A DNA stretch of 64,000 bases from Ralstonia condita (GCF_958405655.1 NZ_CATYWO010000002.1:868001-932000), one strand, 5' to 3'. Counted from the stretch's first letter, positions 26,618-35,240 are shown. Notes: generated from the letters alone by a model not told the origin. Translations and numbers: made by a program.

Positions 26618-26658
26618 ATCAGAAGCGGCCGATGGTAGCGCGACGCCTGCAACACAGA

Positions 26659-26672
26659 TTGATGCGTATCAA
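26659..26672. promoter_or_regulatory. FNR/DNR box 1 in the apbE/nosL2 divergent region
   Basis: TTGAT-GCGT-ATCAA is a perfect FNR-family consensus site. Its centre lies about 48 bp upstream of the assigned apbE start, so it best fits leftward activation of apbE, with a very short leader. Confidence 0.82.
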
Positions 26673-26697
26673 TTGACCGGAGTCCCCGTGGCTGGAA

Positions 26698-26711
26698 TTG
26701 ATGCAAATCAA
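26698..26711. promoter_or_regulatory. FNR/DNR box 2 in the apbE/nosL2 divergent region
   Basis: TTGAT-GCAA-ATCAA is a second perfect site, 39 bp from the first (centre to centre). It may serve the rightward NosL-like gene at 27082, with a leader of more than 300 bases. The rest of 26712-27081 has no other gene I can support, although a frame is open through it. Confidence 0.82.
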
Positions 26712-27081
26712 GTATTGCGGATGCATTTTTTATCCACAATGCGATGTCAGGTATTTTTTTGGGCGCTTTTTTGCTATGCAGAAACAGGAAATGCAAATAC
26801 CGGAAAGAAGCGCTGATTTAAAAAATGGCGACAGCAATGCATGCCCTCGATCAATCGGGAAGATGGGCAGCGCCGTTATGCTCGACACCCCGGCCTTGGC
26901 TGGCTGTGACTGCCAATGGGTTCGTCCATGCCACGCCACGGTGTCTTCGTTCCGTCTCTGGTCAGTGGGGCAGCCGCAACGGCTGGCTTCCCTTGGAGCT
27001 TTCACTGGTGATCCGTCGCTGTCACTTTCCGTCCAGCGCAGTCTTTGCCTGCGGTACCCGCGCCGTTCGATGGAGCGGGCC

Positions 27082-27690
27082 ATGACGACGCGCCGCCCGC
27101 TGTTGGCAATGGGCGCAGTGCTTGCAACGCTCTGGTCTCTCTGGTGGTTCGTCGGGCGTACAGCGCTCCATGCCGAGCCGCAGTTACCTGACGAGATCTG
27201 CTTTGTCGCGCCGGCCGTGCCTTACGATCCGCGCTCCGGATTGCAGCGGGATGCCCCGCGACCGGTTCCCGCTGGCGCCCGTTGCCCCGTCTGCGGGGTC
27301 TTTCCCTCTCGCCATCCCGAGTGGGCTGCGCAACTTATTTTTGCCAACGGCGATGCGTACTTCTTCGATTCACCGCTGAGCCTGTTCATCTACCTGCGCA
27401 ACCTGCAGCGCTATGCACCAGGGCGTGAGGCCGCGGAGGTTGCGGCCAGCTACGTGCATGCCACGGGCGACGGCGGTTGGGTTCCGGCACAGCAAGCTGT
27501 TTACGTGTGGGGATCGACGGTCCCGGGACCCATGCGGCGCGGCAATCTTCCCGCGTTCCGGAATCCGGCGGATGCGCGGCAGTTCATCGCGCGCAATGGC
27601 GGCATGGTGATGCGTCCGGCGGATATCACGGCCGAACGGTTGCAGGATCTCGAGCCGCACCGCATGCATCGCGCGGCAGATCGCATCTAA
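27082..27690 (+). CDS. Second NosL-like copper-binding protein
   Basis: The product is 202 residues from ATG 27082 (GGAG upstream; ATG 27070 is also possible). An N-terminal membrane anchor or signal spans about 8-28. The core is NosL-like: ARCPVCGVFPSRHPEWAAQL followed by an FFDSPLSLFIYL helix, then WVPAQQAVYVWGS and NGGMVMRPADI. Unlike the nosL at 17183 it has a CxxCG metal site and no lipobox. It is divergent from apbE, next to two FNR-type boxes, which supports a role in copper delivery for N2O reductase or another copper enzyme. The role is inferred. Confidence 0.75.
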   Translation: MTTRRPLLAMGAVLATLWSLWWFVGRTALHAEPQLPDEICFVAPAVPYDPRSGLQRDAPRPVPAGARCPVCGVFPSRHPEWAAQLIFANGDAYFFDSPLSLFIYLRNLQRYAPGREAAEVAASYVHATGDGGWVPAQQAVYVWGSTVPGPMRRGNLPAFRNPADARQFIARNGGMVMRPADITAERLQDLEPHRMHRAADRI

Positions 27691-27968
27691 GGGGTCCGGT
27701 GTGTCTGTGCAGCCATGGGCCGACCGTCCCGAGCCAAAGGGGGAGGCAGGCGGCGCTGGCACCCCGGGGTCTGAGGCGCTACGGCCGAATGACGGCGAGC
27801 TCCAGCAGCGGCCACTGTGCGGGATGGACCCGGGGAGCGTCGCTCAGCCGACACGATTGGTGCCGGCTTTTTGTTGATAAGCGTGCTTTCAAGGCGTCTT
27901 CTTTGCGCTTCGATGGGCTGATCGGGTCGGGATAATGCGATCGTCCATGTCCCCCTCGCACATCCGGC

Positions 27969-29132
27969 ATGTCCGAAGAAAGCGATCTCGAAAAAACCGA
28001 ACCCGCCTCTCCGAGGCGCCTCGAGCAGGCGCGCGAGGAAGGCGATGTTCCCAGATCACGGGAACTGGGTTCGTTCGCCCTGCTGGCCGTCAGCGCCGGC
28101 GGGCTGTGGGTGATGGGCGAGTCGATCGTGCGTGCCGCGTCGGCGTTCCTGGCGCGGTGCCTGGAATTCCACCGTTACGACTACACGCGCGCGCAGGACC
28201 AGTGGACCTATGTGGCCGCGCAGTTCACGCCTTTGGCCGTGGTGCTGGGCGGGCTGCTGGTGCTGCTGGTGCTGGCCGCGCTGTCGCCGCTGGCGCTCAC
28301 GCGCGGGGCGATTTCCTTCAAGCCGCTGACGCCCGACATCACGCGCCTGTTCAAGCTGCAGGGCCTCACGCGCATGTTCTCGGTCGAAGGCCTGCTCGAG
28401 TTGCCCCGCCTGCTCATCAAGCTGGCGTTGGTGGCGGGGGTCGGCTGGTGGCTGATCCGGCATTACCGGGCGGACTTCATCGAATTGCCGCAGCAGGACC
28501 TGCGCACCGCCATGGGCGACACCATGCACGTGGCAGGCGTGGCCTTCCTGTGCATGGCGGCCGTGATGCTGCTGGTGGCTGCCGTCGACGTGCCGTTGGC
28601 GCTGTGGCAGTACGCCCGCAAGCACCGCATGACCAAGGAGGAAGTGCGCAAGGAGCATCGCGAATCCGAAGGCGACCCGCACGTCAAGGGCCGTATCCGC
28701 GCGATGCAGCGCCAGGTGGCCCAACGCCGCATGATGGCCGACGTGCCCAAGGCGGACGTCATCGTCACCAACCCGACGCACTACGCCGTGGCACTGCGTT
28801 ATTCCGAGACGGAGGGCGGCGCACCCCGTGTCGTGGCCAAGGGCGCCGACATGGTGGCGGCCAAGATCCGCGAGCTGGGGACCGAGCACAAGATCCCGAT
28901 TCTGGAAGCGCCGCCGCTGGCCCGTGCGCTGTATCGCCATACCGAGATCGGCCACCAGATTCCGGAAGCGCTTTATGCGGCTGTTGCCGAAGTGCTGGCC
29001 TACGTCTACCAGCTGCGCCGCCTGCATCAGGTGGGTGGCCGTGCCCCGGTGCGCCCGACCGACCTGCCGGTGCCGGCCGATATGGACCCAGGGCCACAGC
29101 CCGGCCCGGACGACGAGCCCGAAGACGCATAA
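27969..29132 (+). CDS. flhB: Flagellar export switch protein FlhB
   Basis: FlhB is the export-gate protein that switches substrate from hook to filament subunits. The protein is 387 residues. Four membrane segments lie between about 30 and 215. The cytoplasmic domain has the self-cleavage motif NPTH within VIVTNPTHYAVALRY. The N-terminus (ESDLEKTEPASPRRLEQARE) is typical. The start is ATG 27969; upstream purines are weak. A 42-bp repeat array starts 12 bp after the stop, and flhA follows at 29550. Confidence 0.96.
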   Translation: MSEESDLEKTEPASPRRLEQAREEGDVPRSRELGSFALLAVSAGGLWVMGESIVRAASAFLARCLEFHRYDYTRAQDQWTYVAAQFTPLAVVLGGLLVLLVLAALSPLALTRGAISFKPLTPDITRLFKLQGLTRMFSVEGLLELPRLLIKLALVAGVGWWLIRHYRADFIELPQQDLRTAMGDTMHVAGVAFLCMAAVMLLVAAVDVPLALWQYARKHRMTKEEVRKEHRESEGDPHVKGRIRAMQRQVAQRRMMADVPKADVIVTNPTHYAVALRYSETEGGAPRVVAKGADMVAAKIRELGTEHKIPILEAPPLARALYRHTEIGHQIPEALYAAVAEVLAYVYQLRRLHQVGGRAPVRPTDLPVPADMDPGPQPGPDDEPEDA

Positions 29133-29144
29133 AGCGTCGCCTGT

Positions 29145-29354
29145 CGAGCAAAAAGCTCCATGCGCCGAGCTCCGAGCTTGGATCGCCGAGCAAAAAGCTC
29201 CATGCGTCGAGCTCTGAGCTCGGCTCGCCGAGCAAAAAGCCTCGCGCGCTGAGCTCCGAGCTCGGATCGCCGAGCACAAAGCTCCAAGCATCGAGTTCAG
29301 AGCTCGGGCTGCCGAGCAAAAAGCCTCGTGCTCGACACTTTTAGCTCGGCGAAC
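29145..29354 (+). repeat. 42-bp tandem repeat array between flhB and flhA
   Basis: Units begin with CGAGCAAAAAGC at 29145, 29187, 29229, 29271 (CGAGCACAAAGC) and 29313, exactly 42 bp apart. Four units are full length and the fifth decays in its second half. Each unit contains small inverted repeats: GAGC-A5-GCTC in the first two units, and GAGCTC repeated with one base between in most. As 42 is a multiple of three, one forward and one reverse frame stay open through the whole array. The rest of the 29133-29549 gap contains only a possible terminator. Confidence 0.92.
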
Positions 29355-29454
29355 GGCTGTTTGAGGCTCGCGGATGTCTCGCTTGGCGCGCAGTTTGGGC
29401 CAGACGGCGCCAATGGCCGCTTCCGCACCCCCCGGTGGGAGGGTATTTCAAAGA

Positions 29455-29480
29455 AAAGCCGCCTTTTGAGCGGCTTTCTC
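29455..29480 (+). terminator. Terminator-like hairpin before flhA
   Basis: AAAGCCGC (29455-29462) pairs with GCGGCTTT (29470-29477) around a seven-base loop. The following bases (CTCGCTTCTT) are only partly T-rich, so it may attenuate rather than end transcription between flhB and flhA. Confidence 0.5.
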
Positions 29481-29549
29481 GCTTCTTCGATCTGGCAGCT
29501 TGCCCGGCAAGATGGCATCCATCGAAAAGCCCCCCGCTGCCCGTCATCC

Positions 29550-31640
29550 ATGAACGCCGCACTGCTCCGAGTTACCGACATCCTGCGCCGGGGCGACTAC
29601 CGCTCGGCCGCCGGTCCGGTTCTCATCATCCTGATTCTGGCGATGATGGTGCTGCCGCTGCCGCCGTTCATCCTGGATCTGCTGTTCACGTTCAACATCG
29701 CGCTGTCGATCATCGTGCTGCTGATCAGCATGCACACGCTCAAGCCGCTGGATTTCTCGTCGTTCCCGAGCATCCTGCTGATCACCACGCTGATGCGGCT
29801 GTCGCTGAACGTGGCGTCCACACGCGTGGTGCTGATGGAAGGCCACACCGGCCCCGACGCCGCCGGCAAGGTGATCGAAGCCTTCGGCCACTTCCTGGTG
29901 GGTGGCAACTACACCGTTGGCATCGTGCTGTTCGTCATTCTGGTGATCATCAACTTCATGGTGATCAGCAAGGGCGCGGGCCGTATTGCCGAGGTCAGCG
30001 CGCGCTTCACCCTGGACGCAATGCCCGGCAAGCAGATGGCCATCGACGCCGACCTGAACGCCGGCCTGATCCGCGAAGACGAAGCCCGCAAGCGCCGTAC
30101 GGCCATCGCGCAGGAAGCCGAATTCTTCGGTTCCATGGACGGTGCCAGCAAGTTCGTGCGCGGGGATTCGGTGGCGGGTATCGCCATCCTGCTCATCAAT
30201 ATCGTGGGTGGCCTGGCCGTGGGCGTGCTCCAGCACGGCATGGATATCGGCCACGCGGCCACCAACTACACGCTGCTGACCATTGGCGACGGCCTGGTCG
30301 CACAGATTCCGGCGCTGGTGATCTCTACCGCGGCGGGCATCATGGTCAGCCGCGTTTCCACCGATAAGGACGTCGGCCAGCAACTGTCGAGCGAGCTGTT
30401 TGCCATGCCGCCGGTGCTGATGACCACCGCCGGCGTGCTGGGCGTGCTGGGCATGGTGCCGGGCATGCCGCACATCCCGTTCGTGCTGTTTGGCGGCGGC
30501 CTGGGCTACCTGGGCTGGTACCTCAAGAAGAAGCGCGAAGTGCCCGAGGTGGAGCCCGTGCTGCAGGCCATTGCCCCGGTGGATACGCCCGAGGCGAGCT
30601 GGGACGACGTGTCGTGGGTCGACGTGCTGGGCCTGGAGATCGGCTACCGCCTGATCCCGCTGGTCGACAAGAGCCAGGACGGCGAGCTGCTGCGCCGCAT
30701 CAAGGGCATCCGCAAGAAGTTCACGCAGGACATGGGCTTCCTGGCGCCGGTGGTGCACATCCGCGACAACCTGGAGCTGGGTCCGTCGTCGTACCGCATC
30801 ACGCTCAAGGGCGTGGAGATCGGCCACGGCGAGGTGCAGCAGGGCAAGTTCCTCGCCATCAACCCGGGTGGTCAGGATGGCCGCCTGGGCACCCAATTGC
30901 CCGGTACCCCCACCGTGGACCCGACCTTCGGCCTTCCGGCCATGTGGATCAGTGCCGATGTGCGCGACCGCGCCCAGGCCGAGGGCTACACCGTGGTCGA
31001 TTGCAGCACGGTCATCGCCACGCACGTCAATCAGTTGATTTACACCCATAGCACCGAGCTTCTCGGCCGTTTGGAAGTGCAGCAGTTGCTCGATCATTTG
31101 GCCAAGGAAGCACCGAAGCTGGTCGAGGACGTTGTGCCCAAGCTGTTGCCCGTCGCGACCGTGCAGAAAGTGCTGCAGAACCTGCTGGACGAAGGCCTGC
31201 ACATCCGCGACATCCGCACCATCGTCGAGACGCTGGCGGAACACGGCGGCAGGACGCAAGACCCCGCCGAACTCACCGCCGCCGTGCGGATCGCGCTGGG
31301 CCGGGCGATTGCCCAGCAGCTCTTCCCGAACAAGACCGAAATGCAGGTCGTCACGCTCGACCCGAATCTGGAGAACATCTTGGTGCAAAGCGTCGTTGGC
31401 TCGAATGCCGGCCCGATCGAACCGCAACTGGCCGATTCGCTCATGCAAGCGGCTGCGGATTCGTCGCGTCAATACGAACAGATGGGTCAGACGGGTGTCC
31501 TGCTGGTGCCGCCCGCGCTGCGTCCGATGCTTGCCCGCCTGTTCAAGCGTGCCGCACCGAGCCTGCGCGTGCTGTCGCACGCTGAAATTCCAGATCACCG
31601 AACGATTAAGGTTGTCGCCATGCTTGGAGGCCGCGCATGA
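29550..31640 (+). CDS. flhA: Flagellar export gate protein FlhA
   Basis: FlhA is the largest export-gate component and docks chaperone-substrate complexes. The protein is 696 residues from ATG 29550, the usual family length; an upstream extension of the frame runs into the repeat region and is rejected. Eight membrane segments occupy about 20-320. The FHIPEP-type signature TLMRLSLNVASTRVVL and GRIAEVSARFTLDAMPGKQMAIDADLN (read in two parts) are present. The C-terminal cytoplasmic domain runs from about 350. The stop overlaps the flhF start by four bases. Confidence 0.95.
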   Translation: MNAALLRVTDILRRGDYRSAAGPVLIILILAMMVLPLPPFILDLLFTFNIALSIIVLLISMHTLKPLDFSSFPSILLITTLMRLSLNVASTRVVLMEGHTGPDAAGKVIEAFGHFLVGGNYTVGIVLFVILVIINFMVISKGAGRIAEVSARFTLDAMPGKQMAIDADLNAGLIREDEARKRRTAIAQEAEFFGSMDGASKFVRGDSVAGIAILLINIVGGLAVGVLQHGMDIGHAATNYTLLTIGDGLVAQIPALVISTAAGIMVSRVSTDKDVGQQLSSELFAMPPVLMTTAGVLGVLGMVPGMPHIPFVLFGGGLGYLGWYLKKKREVPEVEPVLQAIAPVDTPEASWDDVSWVDVLGLEIGYRLIPLVDKSQDGELLRRIKGIRKKFTQDMGFLAPVVHIRDNLELGPSSYRITLKGVEIGHGEVQQGKFLAINPGGQDGRLGTQLPGTPTVDPTFGLPAMWISADVRDRAQAEGYTVVDCSTVIATHVNQLIYTHSTELLGRLEVQQLLDHLAKEAPKLVEDVVPKLLPVATVQKVLQNLLDEGLHIRDIRTIVETLAEHGGRTQDPAELTAAVRIALGRAIAQQLFPNKTEMQVVTLDPNLENILVQSVVGSNAGPIEPQLADSLMQAAADSSRQYEQMGQTGVLLVPPALRPMLARLFKRAAPSLRVLSHAEIPDHRTIKVVAMLGGRA

Positions 31641-33436
31641 AAATGCATCGATTCACCGGACTGACGTCGCGCGACGTGCTGCGCAAGGTCCGCGACCAGT
31701 TGGGCGATGACGCGCTGATTCTGTCGAACCGCGCCGTGCCGGGTGGTATCGAAGTCATTGCGGCCTCCGATACCCATCTGGATGCGCTCATCGATACGCA
31801 GTCGATGGCGCCCAGGACTGCCCAGCGTCGTCCGATGGCGCCTGCGCCTATTCCCGAGCCCGCTCCGGTCGCTGAAGCGGTCGCGCAAGCGCCTGCCGAG
31901 GAACCGGCTCAGGCCGAGACGGCCGCGCCGGCTGTGGCCTCGAATGCGCTGGCCCGCCTGCGCAACCGCTTCATCGCGTCGCGTCGCAACACCGTGCAGG
32001 AGGACGCGCCCGCCGGCCAGGCCAAGCCCGCGGGCAGCACGCTGCAGACGCGCGTGGATGATGACGTTGCACTCGATACACCGGCGGACGATCCGCTGTT
32101 GGCGTCCACCCGCATGCTGGCGGGCCTGTCGCTGGACCGCGCCACCCAGGATGCGGCCGAGACGCTGGCCAGCACGGCGCAGTTCATTGCCCGCCGCACC
32201 GTTGTGCAAGAGGAAGAACCTGCCGAGTCGGTCAAGCGCACGGCGGCCCGCCGCGAGCACGATGAGAAGCCGGCCACGCTTCGCAGCCTCGCCGAGCGCG
32301 TCGAAGCACAGGCGCGTGCCGCACGCACCGAGTTGCAGGCCGAGGCCCGCAAGCCTGCAGACATCTTCGTCCGCATGGAAGACACGATGGCCAAGCCGGA
32401 GATCGTGCGCGATGACATGAGCCTGCAACGCTCGGCCATCCAGGCGGATTTCAAGGCCGAGACCGATGCCATGACCCGCCGCATGGTCGGCGAGATCGAA
32501 ACGCTCAAGAGCACGCTGAACGACGCCATGTCGAGCCTGGCCTCGCTGGGCGTGAAGCTGGGCGACCCGGTGCGTACGCGCCTGTTCCAGACCATGCTCA
32601 ACGCAGGGTTCTCGGCGCAGCTCACGCGCTACGTGCTGGAGAACATGCCGCAGCACGACTCGTATGAAGGGGCGCTGGACTTCGTGCAGCGCGCAATCGA
32701 AAAGAACCTGGCCGTGGTACCGGACGAAAACAGCCTGCTCGACCAGGGTGGCGTGTTTGCCCTGATGGGCCCGACCGGCGTGGGCAAGACCACCACGACC
32801 GCCAAGCTGGCCGCGCGCTTCGTGCTGCGCCATGGCGCATCGCGCGTGGCGCTGCTCTCGACCGACAGCTACCGGATCGGCGGCCATGAGCAACTGCGCA
32901 TCTACGGCAAGATCCTGGGCGTCTCGGTGCATGCCGTGAAAGACGCGCAAGACCTGAGCCTGGCGCTGAACGACCTGCGCGAGAAGCACGTCGTGCTGAT
33001 CGACACCATCGGCATGAGCCAGCGCGACCGCGCCGTGTCCGAGCAGATGGCGATGCTGCATGCCGTGGGCCCGTCGATCAAGCGCCTGCTGCTGCTCAAC
33101 GCTGCCAGCAACGGCAAGACGCTCGATGAAGTGGTGGGTGCCTACCGCGACGCTAACCTGGCCGGCTGCATCCTGACCAAGATCGACGAGGCCGCCTCTG
33201 TGGGCCACGCGATGGACGTGATGATCCGCCGCCGCCTGCCGCTGCACTACGTGTCGTACGGTCAGCGTGTGCCGGAAGACATTGCGGTGCCCAACAAGAA
33301 GCTGCTCATCCACCGCAGCTTCCGCGCGGGCGCGGAGCAGTCTTCGTTCGCACTGGATTCGGATGAGTCGCTGCTGGTGGCGCAAGGTGCCGCGCGCAGC
33401 CGCGAACCCGGCCTCGCGGCTTTCGATTTCGCCTGA
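31637..33436 (+). CDS. flhF: SRP-type GTPase FlhF
   Basis: FlhF sets the polar position and number of flagella. The protein is 599 residues. The N-terminus MKMHRFTGLTSRDVLRKVRDQ is typical. An Ala/Pro- and Glu-rich B region covers about 60-260. The NG GTPase domain then carries the P-loop GPTGVGKTTTTAKLA, TDSYRIGGHEQL and LIDTIGMSQRD, and ends with ILTKIDEAASVGHAMDV. It starts inside the flhA stop (ATGA) and is followed 13 bp later by the flhG-like gene. Confidence 0.95.
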   Translation: MKMHRFTGLTSRDVLRKVRDQLGDDALILSNRAVPGGIEVIAASDTHLDALIDTQSMAPRTAQRRPMAPAPIPEPAPVAEAVAQAPAEEPAQAETAAPAVASNALARLRNRFIASRRNTVQEDAPAGQAKPAGSTLQTRVDDDVALDTPADDPLLASTRMLAGLSLDRATQDAAETLASTAQFIARRTVVQEEEPAESVKRTAARREHDEKPATLRSLAERVEAQARAARTELQAEARKPADIFVRMEDTMAKPEIVRDDMSLQRSAIQADFKAETDAMTRRMVGEIETLKSTLNDAMSSLASLGVKLGDPVRTRLFQTMLNAGFSAQLTRYVLENMPQHDSYEGALDFVQRAIEKNLAVVPDENSLLDQGGVFALMGPTGVGKTTTTAKLAARFVLRHGASRVALLSTDSYRIGGHEQLRIYGKILGVSVHAVKDAQDLSLALNDLREKHVVLIDTIGMSQRDRAVSEQMAMLHAVGPSIKRLLLLNAASNGKTLDEVVGAYRDANLAGCILTKIDEAASVGHAMDVMIRRRLPLHYVSYGQRVPEDIAVPNKKLLIHRSFRAGAEQSSFALDSDESLLVAQGAARSREPGLAAFDFA

Positions 33437-33449
33437 AAAGGGGGCGACC

Positions 33450-34190
33450 ATGACGATGCCATTCGTCAAAGACCAGGCCGCCGGGCTGCGCCGCATGCTC
33501 GGCCAGGCCACCAGCCGCCGCGTGCTGGTGATTGGCGCGCAGGAGCAGGTCGATGACTTTGTCGACAACCTGCGCATCGCGCTGTCTGCGATGGGCCGCG
33601 ACGCGGCCGTGGTGAGCGCGCAAGCCACGCTGGCCGTGGCCGGCATGCTGGAGCAGCACGACGACACGGCGGACGTCACCCTGGTGGCCGCGCATTTCGG
33701 AACGCGCGCGCTGAGCACCGTGGCCGAAGCCTGCGATGACGTGCTGCTGACCTTCTCCGATAGCCCGGAAGGCATCAAGAGCGCGTACACGCTGCTCAAG
33801 AAAACGGCCGTGCTGCAAGGCAGCGCCGGCATCCGCACCGTGGTGTGCGGTGCGCATTCGGTGGATTCCGCCGTACGCGTGTTCAGTAACCTGGCCAACA
33901 CCGTCGGCCAGTACCTGAACACCCGCATCGATTTTGCCGGCTACCTCCCCGAGGATCGGCACGTTGAACTGGCGCTTTCGCTCGGCAAGGCCGTGGCCAG
34001 CGCGTTTCCCGCATCGCCCTCGGCCGTGGCCTTCCGCCAGCTTGCCGAGGAGATGCTGAGCTGGGCCAGCGCCGAGGCCCAGGCCGGCGAGGGCGAGACG
34101 CCGTCGCGGGTAGTGGTGTCGGCGCAGACACAGACGACGTCGATACCGACGCCCCGCGCCTCTGCGCGCGCGGCCGAGATGGTTTATTGA
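33450..34190 (+). CDS. FlhG/FleN-like MinD-family protein lacking the P-loop
   Basis: The position between flhF and fliA is that of flhG (fleN), a MinD-type ATPase that limits flagellar number with FlhF. The protein is 246 residues. The N-terminal DQAAGLRRML matches the DQAxxLR motif that stimulates FlhF GTPase in studied FlhG proteins. However, the Walker A motif GKGGVGKS is replaced by VLVIGAQEQVDDF, with no Gly-Lys-Ser/Thr. Later strands resemble MinD (DVLLTFSDSPEGIKSAYTLLKK). It therefore probably does not hydrolyse ATP. The start is ATG 33450 after GGGGCG. Confidence 0.82.
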   Translation: MTMPFVKDQAAGLRRMLGQATSRRVLVIGAQEQVDDFVDNLRIALSAMGRDAAVVSAQATLAVAGMLEQHDDTADVTLVAAHFGTRALSTVAEACDDVLLTFSDSPEGIKSAYTLLKKTAVLQGSAGIRTVVCGAHSVDSAVRVFSNLANTVGQYLNTRIDFAGYLPEDRHVELALSLGKAVASAFPASPSAVAFRQLAEEMLSWASAEAQAGEGETPSRVVVSAQTQTTSIPTPRASARAAEMVY

Positions 34191-34198
34191 GGCGCGGC

Positions 34199-34960
34199 AT
34201 GAACGAGGCGCCAAAGGCAGGCATGGATATGTACACCGCAACCGGTCGCAAGACCAAGTCCGACGAGATGGCCACGTACGCACCACTGGTGCGCCGCATC
34301 GCCAACCAGATGATGGTGAAGCTGCCGGCCAGCGTCGAGCTGGACGACCTCATCCAGGCCGGCATGATGGGCCTGCTCGATGCGCTGTCACGCTACGAGG
34401 AAACGCAGGGCGTGCAGTTCGAGTTTTACGCGGCCCAGCGTATTCGCGGCGCCATCCTGGACGAACTGCGCGGGTCCGACTGGCTGCCGCGCGGTCTGCG
34501 CCGCAACGCCCGCACGATCGAGCAGGCGATCCAGAAGCTGCAGCAGCAGAAGGGCCGGGCGCCCACGGAAACGGAAATCGCCGCCGCGCTCGGCATGTCG
34601 CTGGCCGAATACCAGAAGCAACTGGTCGACCTGCAAGGCAGCCAGCTGCTGTATTACGAAGATTTCGACCGCGAAGACGCCGACGCCTTCATCGAGAACC
34701 GCGCCGCTGAAAACGGCGCCACCCCGCTGGACCAATTGCTCGACCACGACCTGCGCGAATCGGTGGTGGCCGCCATCGAAGGGCTGCCCGAGCGCGAAAA
34801 GCTGATGATGAGCCTGTACTACGAGCAGGACCTGAACCTGCGTGAAATCGGCGCCGTGATGGGCGTGTCGGAGTCGCGCGTGTGCCAGATCCACAGCCAG
34901 GCCATTGCGCGCATCCGCGCCAGGCTGCGCGACCGCGCGTGGCTGCCGACGCCGACCTGA
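34199..34960 (+). CDS. fliA: Flagellar sigma factor FliA (sigma-28)
   Basis: FliA directs RNA polymerase to late flagellar and chemotaxis promoters. The protein is 253 residues from ATG 34199, which has GAGG six bases upstream. Region 2 is seen in APLVRRIANQMMVKLPASVELDDLIQAG and RYEETQGVQFEFYA (two separate stretches). Region 3 includes WLPRGLRRNARTIEQA. Region 4 ends with LREIGAVMGVSESRVCQIHS. It lies 8 bp after the flhG-like gene. An intrinsic terminator follows at 34994. Confidence 0.96.
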   Translation: MNEAPKAGMDMYTATGRKTKSDEMATYAPLVRRIANQMMVKLPASVELDDLIQAGMMGLLDALSRYEETQGVQFEFYAAQRIRGAILDELRGSDWLPRGLRRNARTIEQAIQKLQQQKGRAPTETEIAAALGMSLAEYQKQLVDLQGSQLLYYEDFDREDADAFIENRAAENGATPLDQLLDHDLRESVVAAIEGLPEREKLMMSLYYEQDLNLREIGAVMGVSESRVCQIHSQAIARIRARLRDRAWLPTPT

Positions 34961-34993
34961 TATCGCCCACCATCCCACTGCCAGTTGCCTAAT

Positions 34994-35030
34994 GCGCGGC
35001 CAGCGAGTCACCTCGCGGCCGCGCTTTTTC
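34994..35030 (+). terminator. Intrinsic terminator after fliA
   Basis: GCGCGGCC (34994-35001) pairs with GGCCGCGC (35017-35024), followed by five T. It closes the flhB-fliA transcription unit. The remaining sequence to 35383 holds no gene I can support. Confidence 0.8.
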
Positions 35031-35240
35031 GTTGGGCGGCGCCGTGGCAAGGCGCGCAGCGGCGGCATCCCGCACCCATGTCTGGCCATGCCGCAACAGG
35101 CAGGTGCGAGGCACGCTGCTCGATTCCCGAGGCGTATCGACTTTCACGGGGTGCAGGCGCAGCCGGGCGCCGGACAGGTTGATCAGCGCGCACATGCATT
35201 TCGGAACGCAAAATATGTACACAAAAGATGCTGCGAATTG

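Noticed and set aside
29027..29319. Reverse-strand frames through the 42-bp array encoding Arg/Glu-rich repeats.
   Set aside because: No ribosome binding site, and openness is explained by the 42-bp period and lack of stops in the unit.
27935..29344. Long forward frame overlapping flhB and running through the 42-bp array.
   Set aside because: It is out of phase with flhB, has no ribosome binding site, and its length follows from GC-rich codon bias plus the in-phase repeat.
29145..29354. CRISPR array.
   Set aside because: The units are directly adjacent 42-bp repeats without unique spacers, and no cas genes are near.
29328..29549. Upstream extension of flhA.
   Set aside because: It would read through the repeat and a terminator-like hairpin; the ATG at 29550 gives the usual FlhA length.
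29544..31598. Long reverse-strand frame opposite flhA.
   Set aside because: Antisense shadow; no plausible start site and low-complexity product.
31595..33928. Very long reverse-strand frame opposite flhF and flhG-like.
   Set aside because: Antisense shadow of high-GC genes; not compatible with the conserved forward proteins being real.
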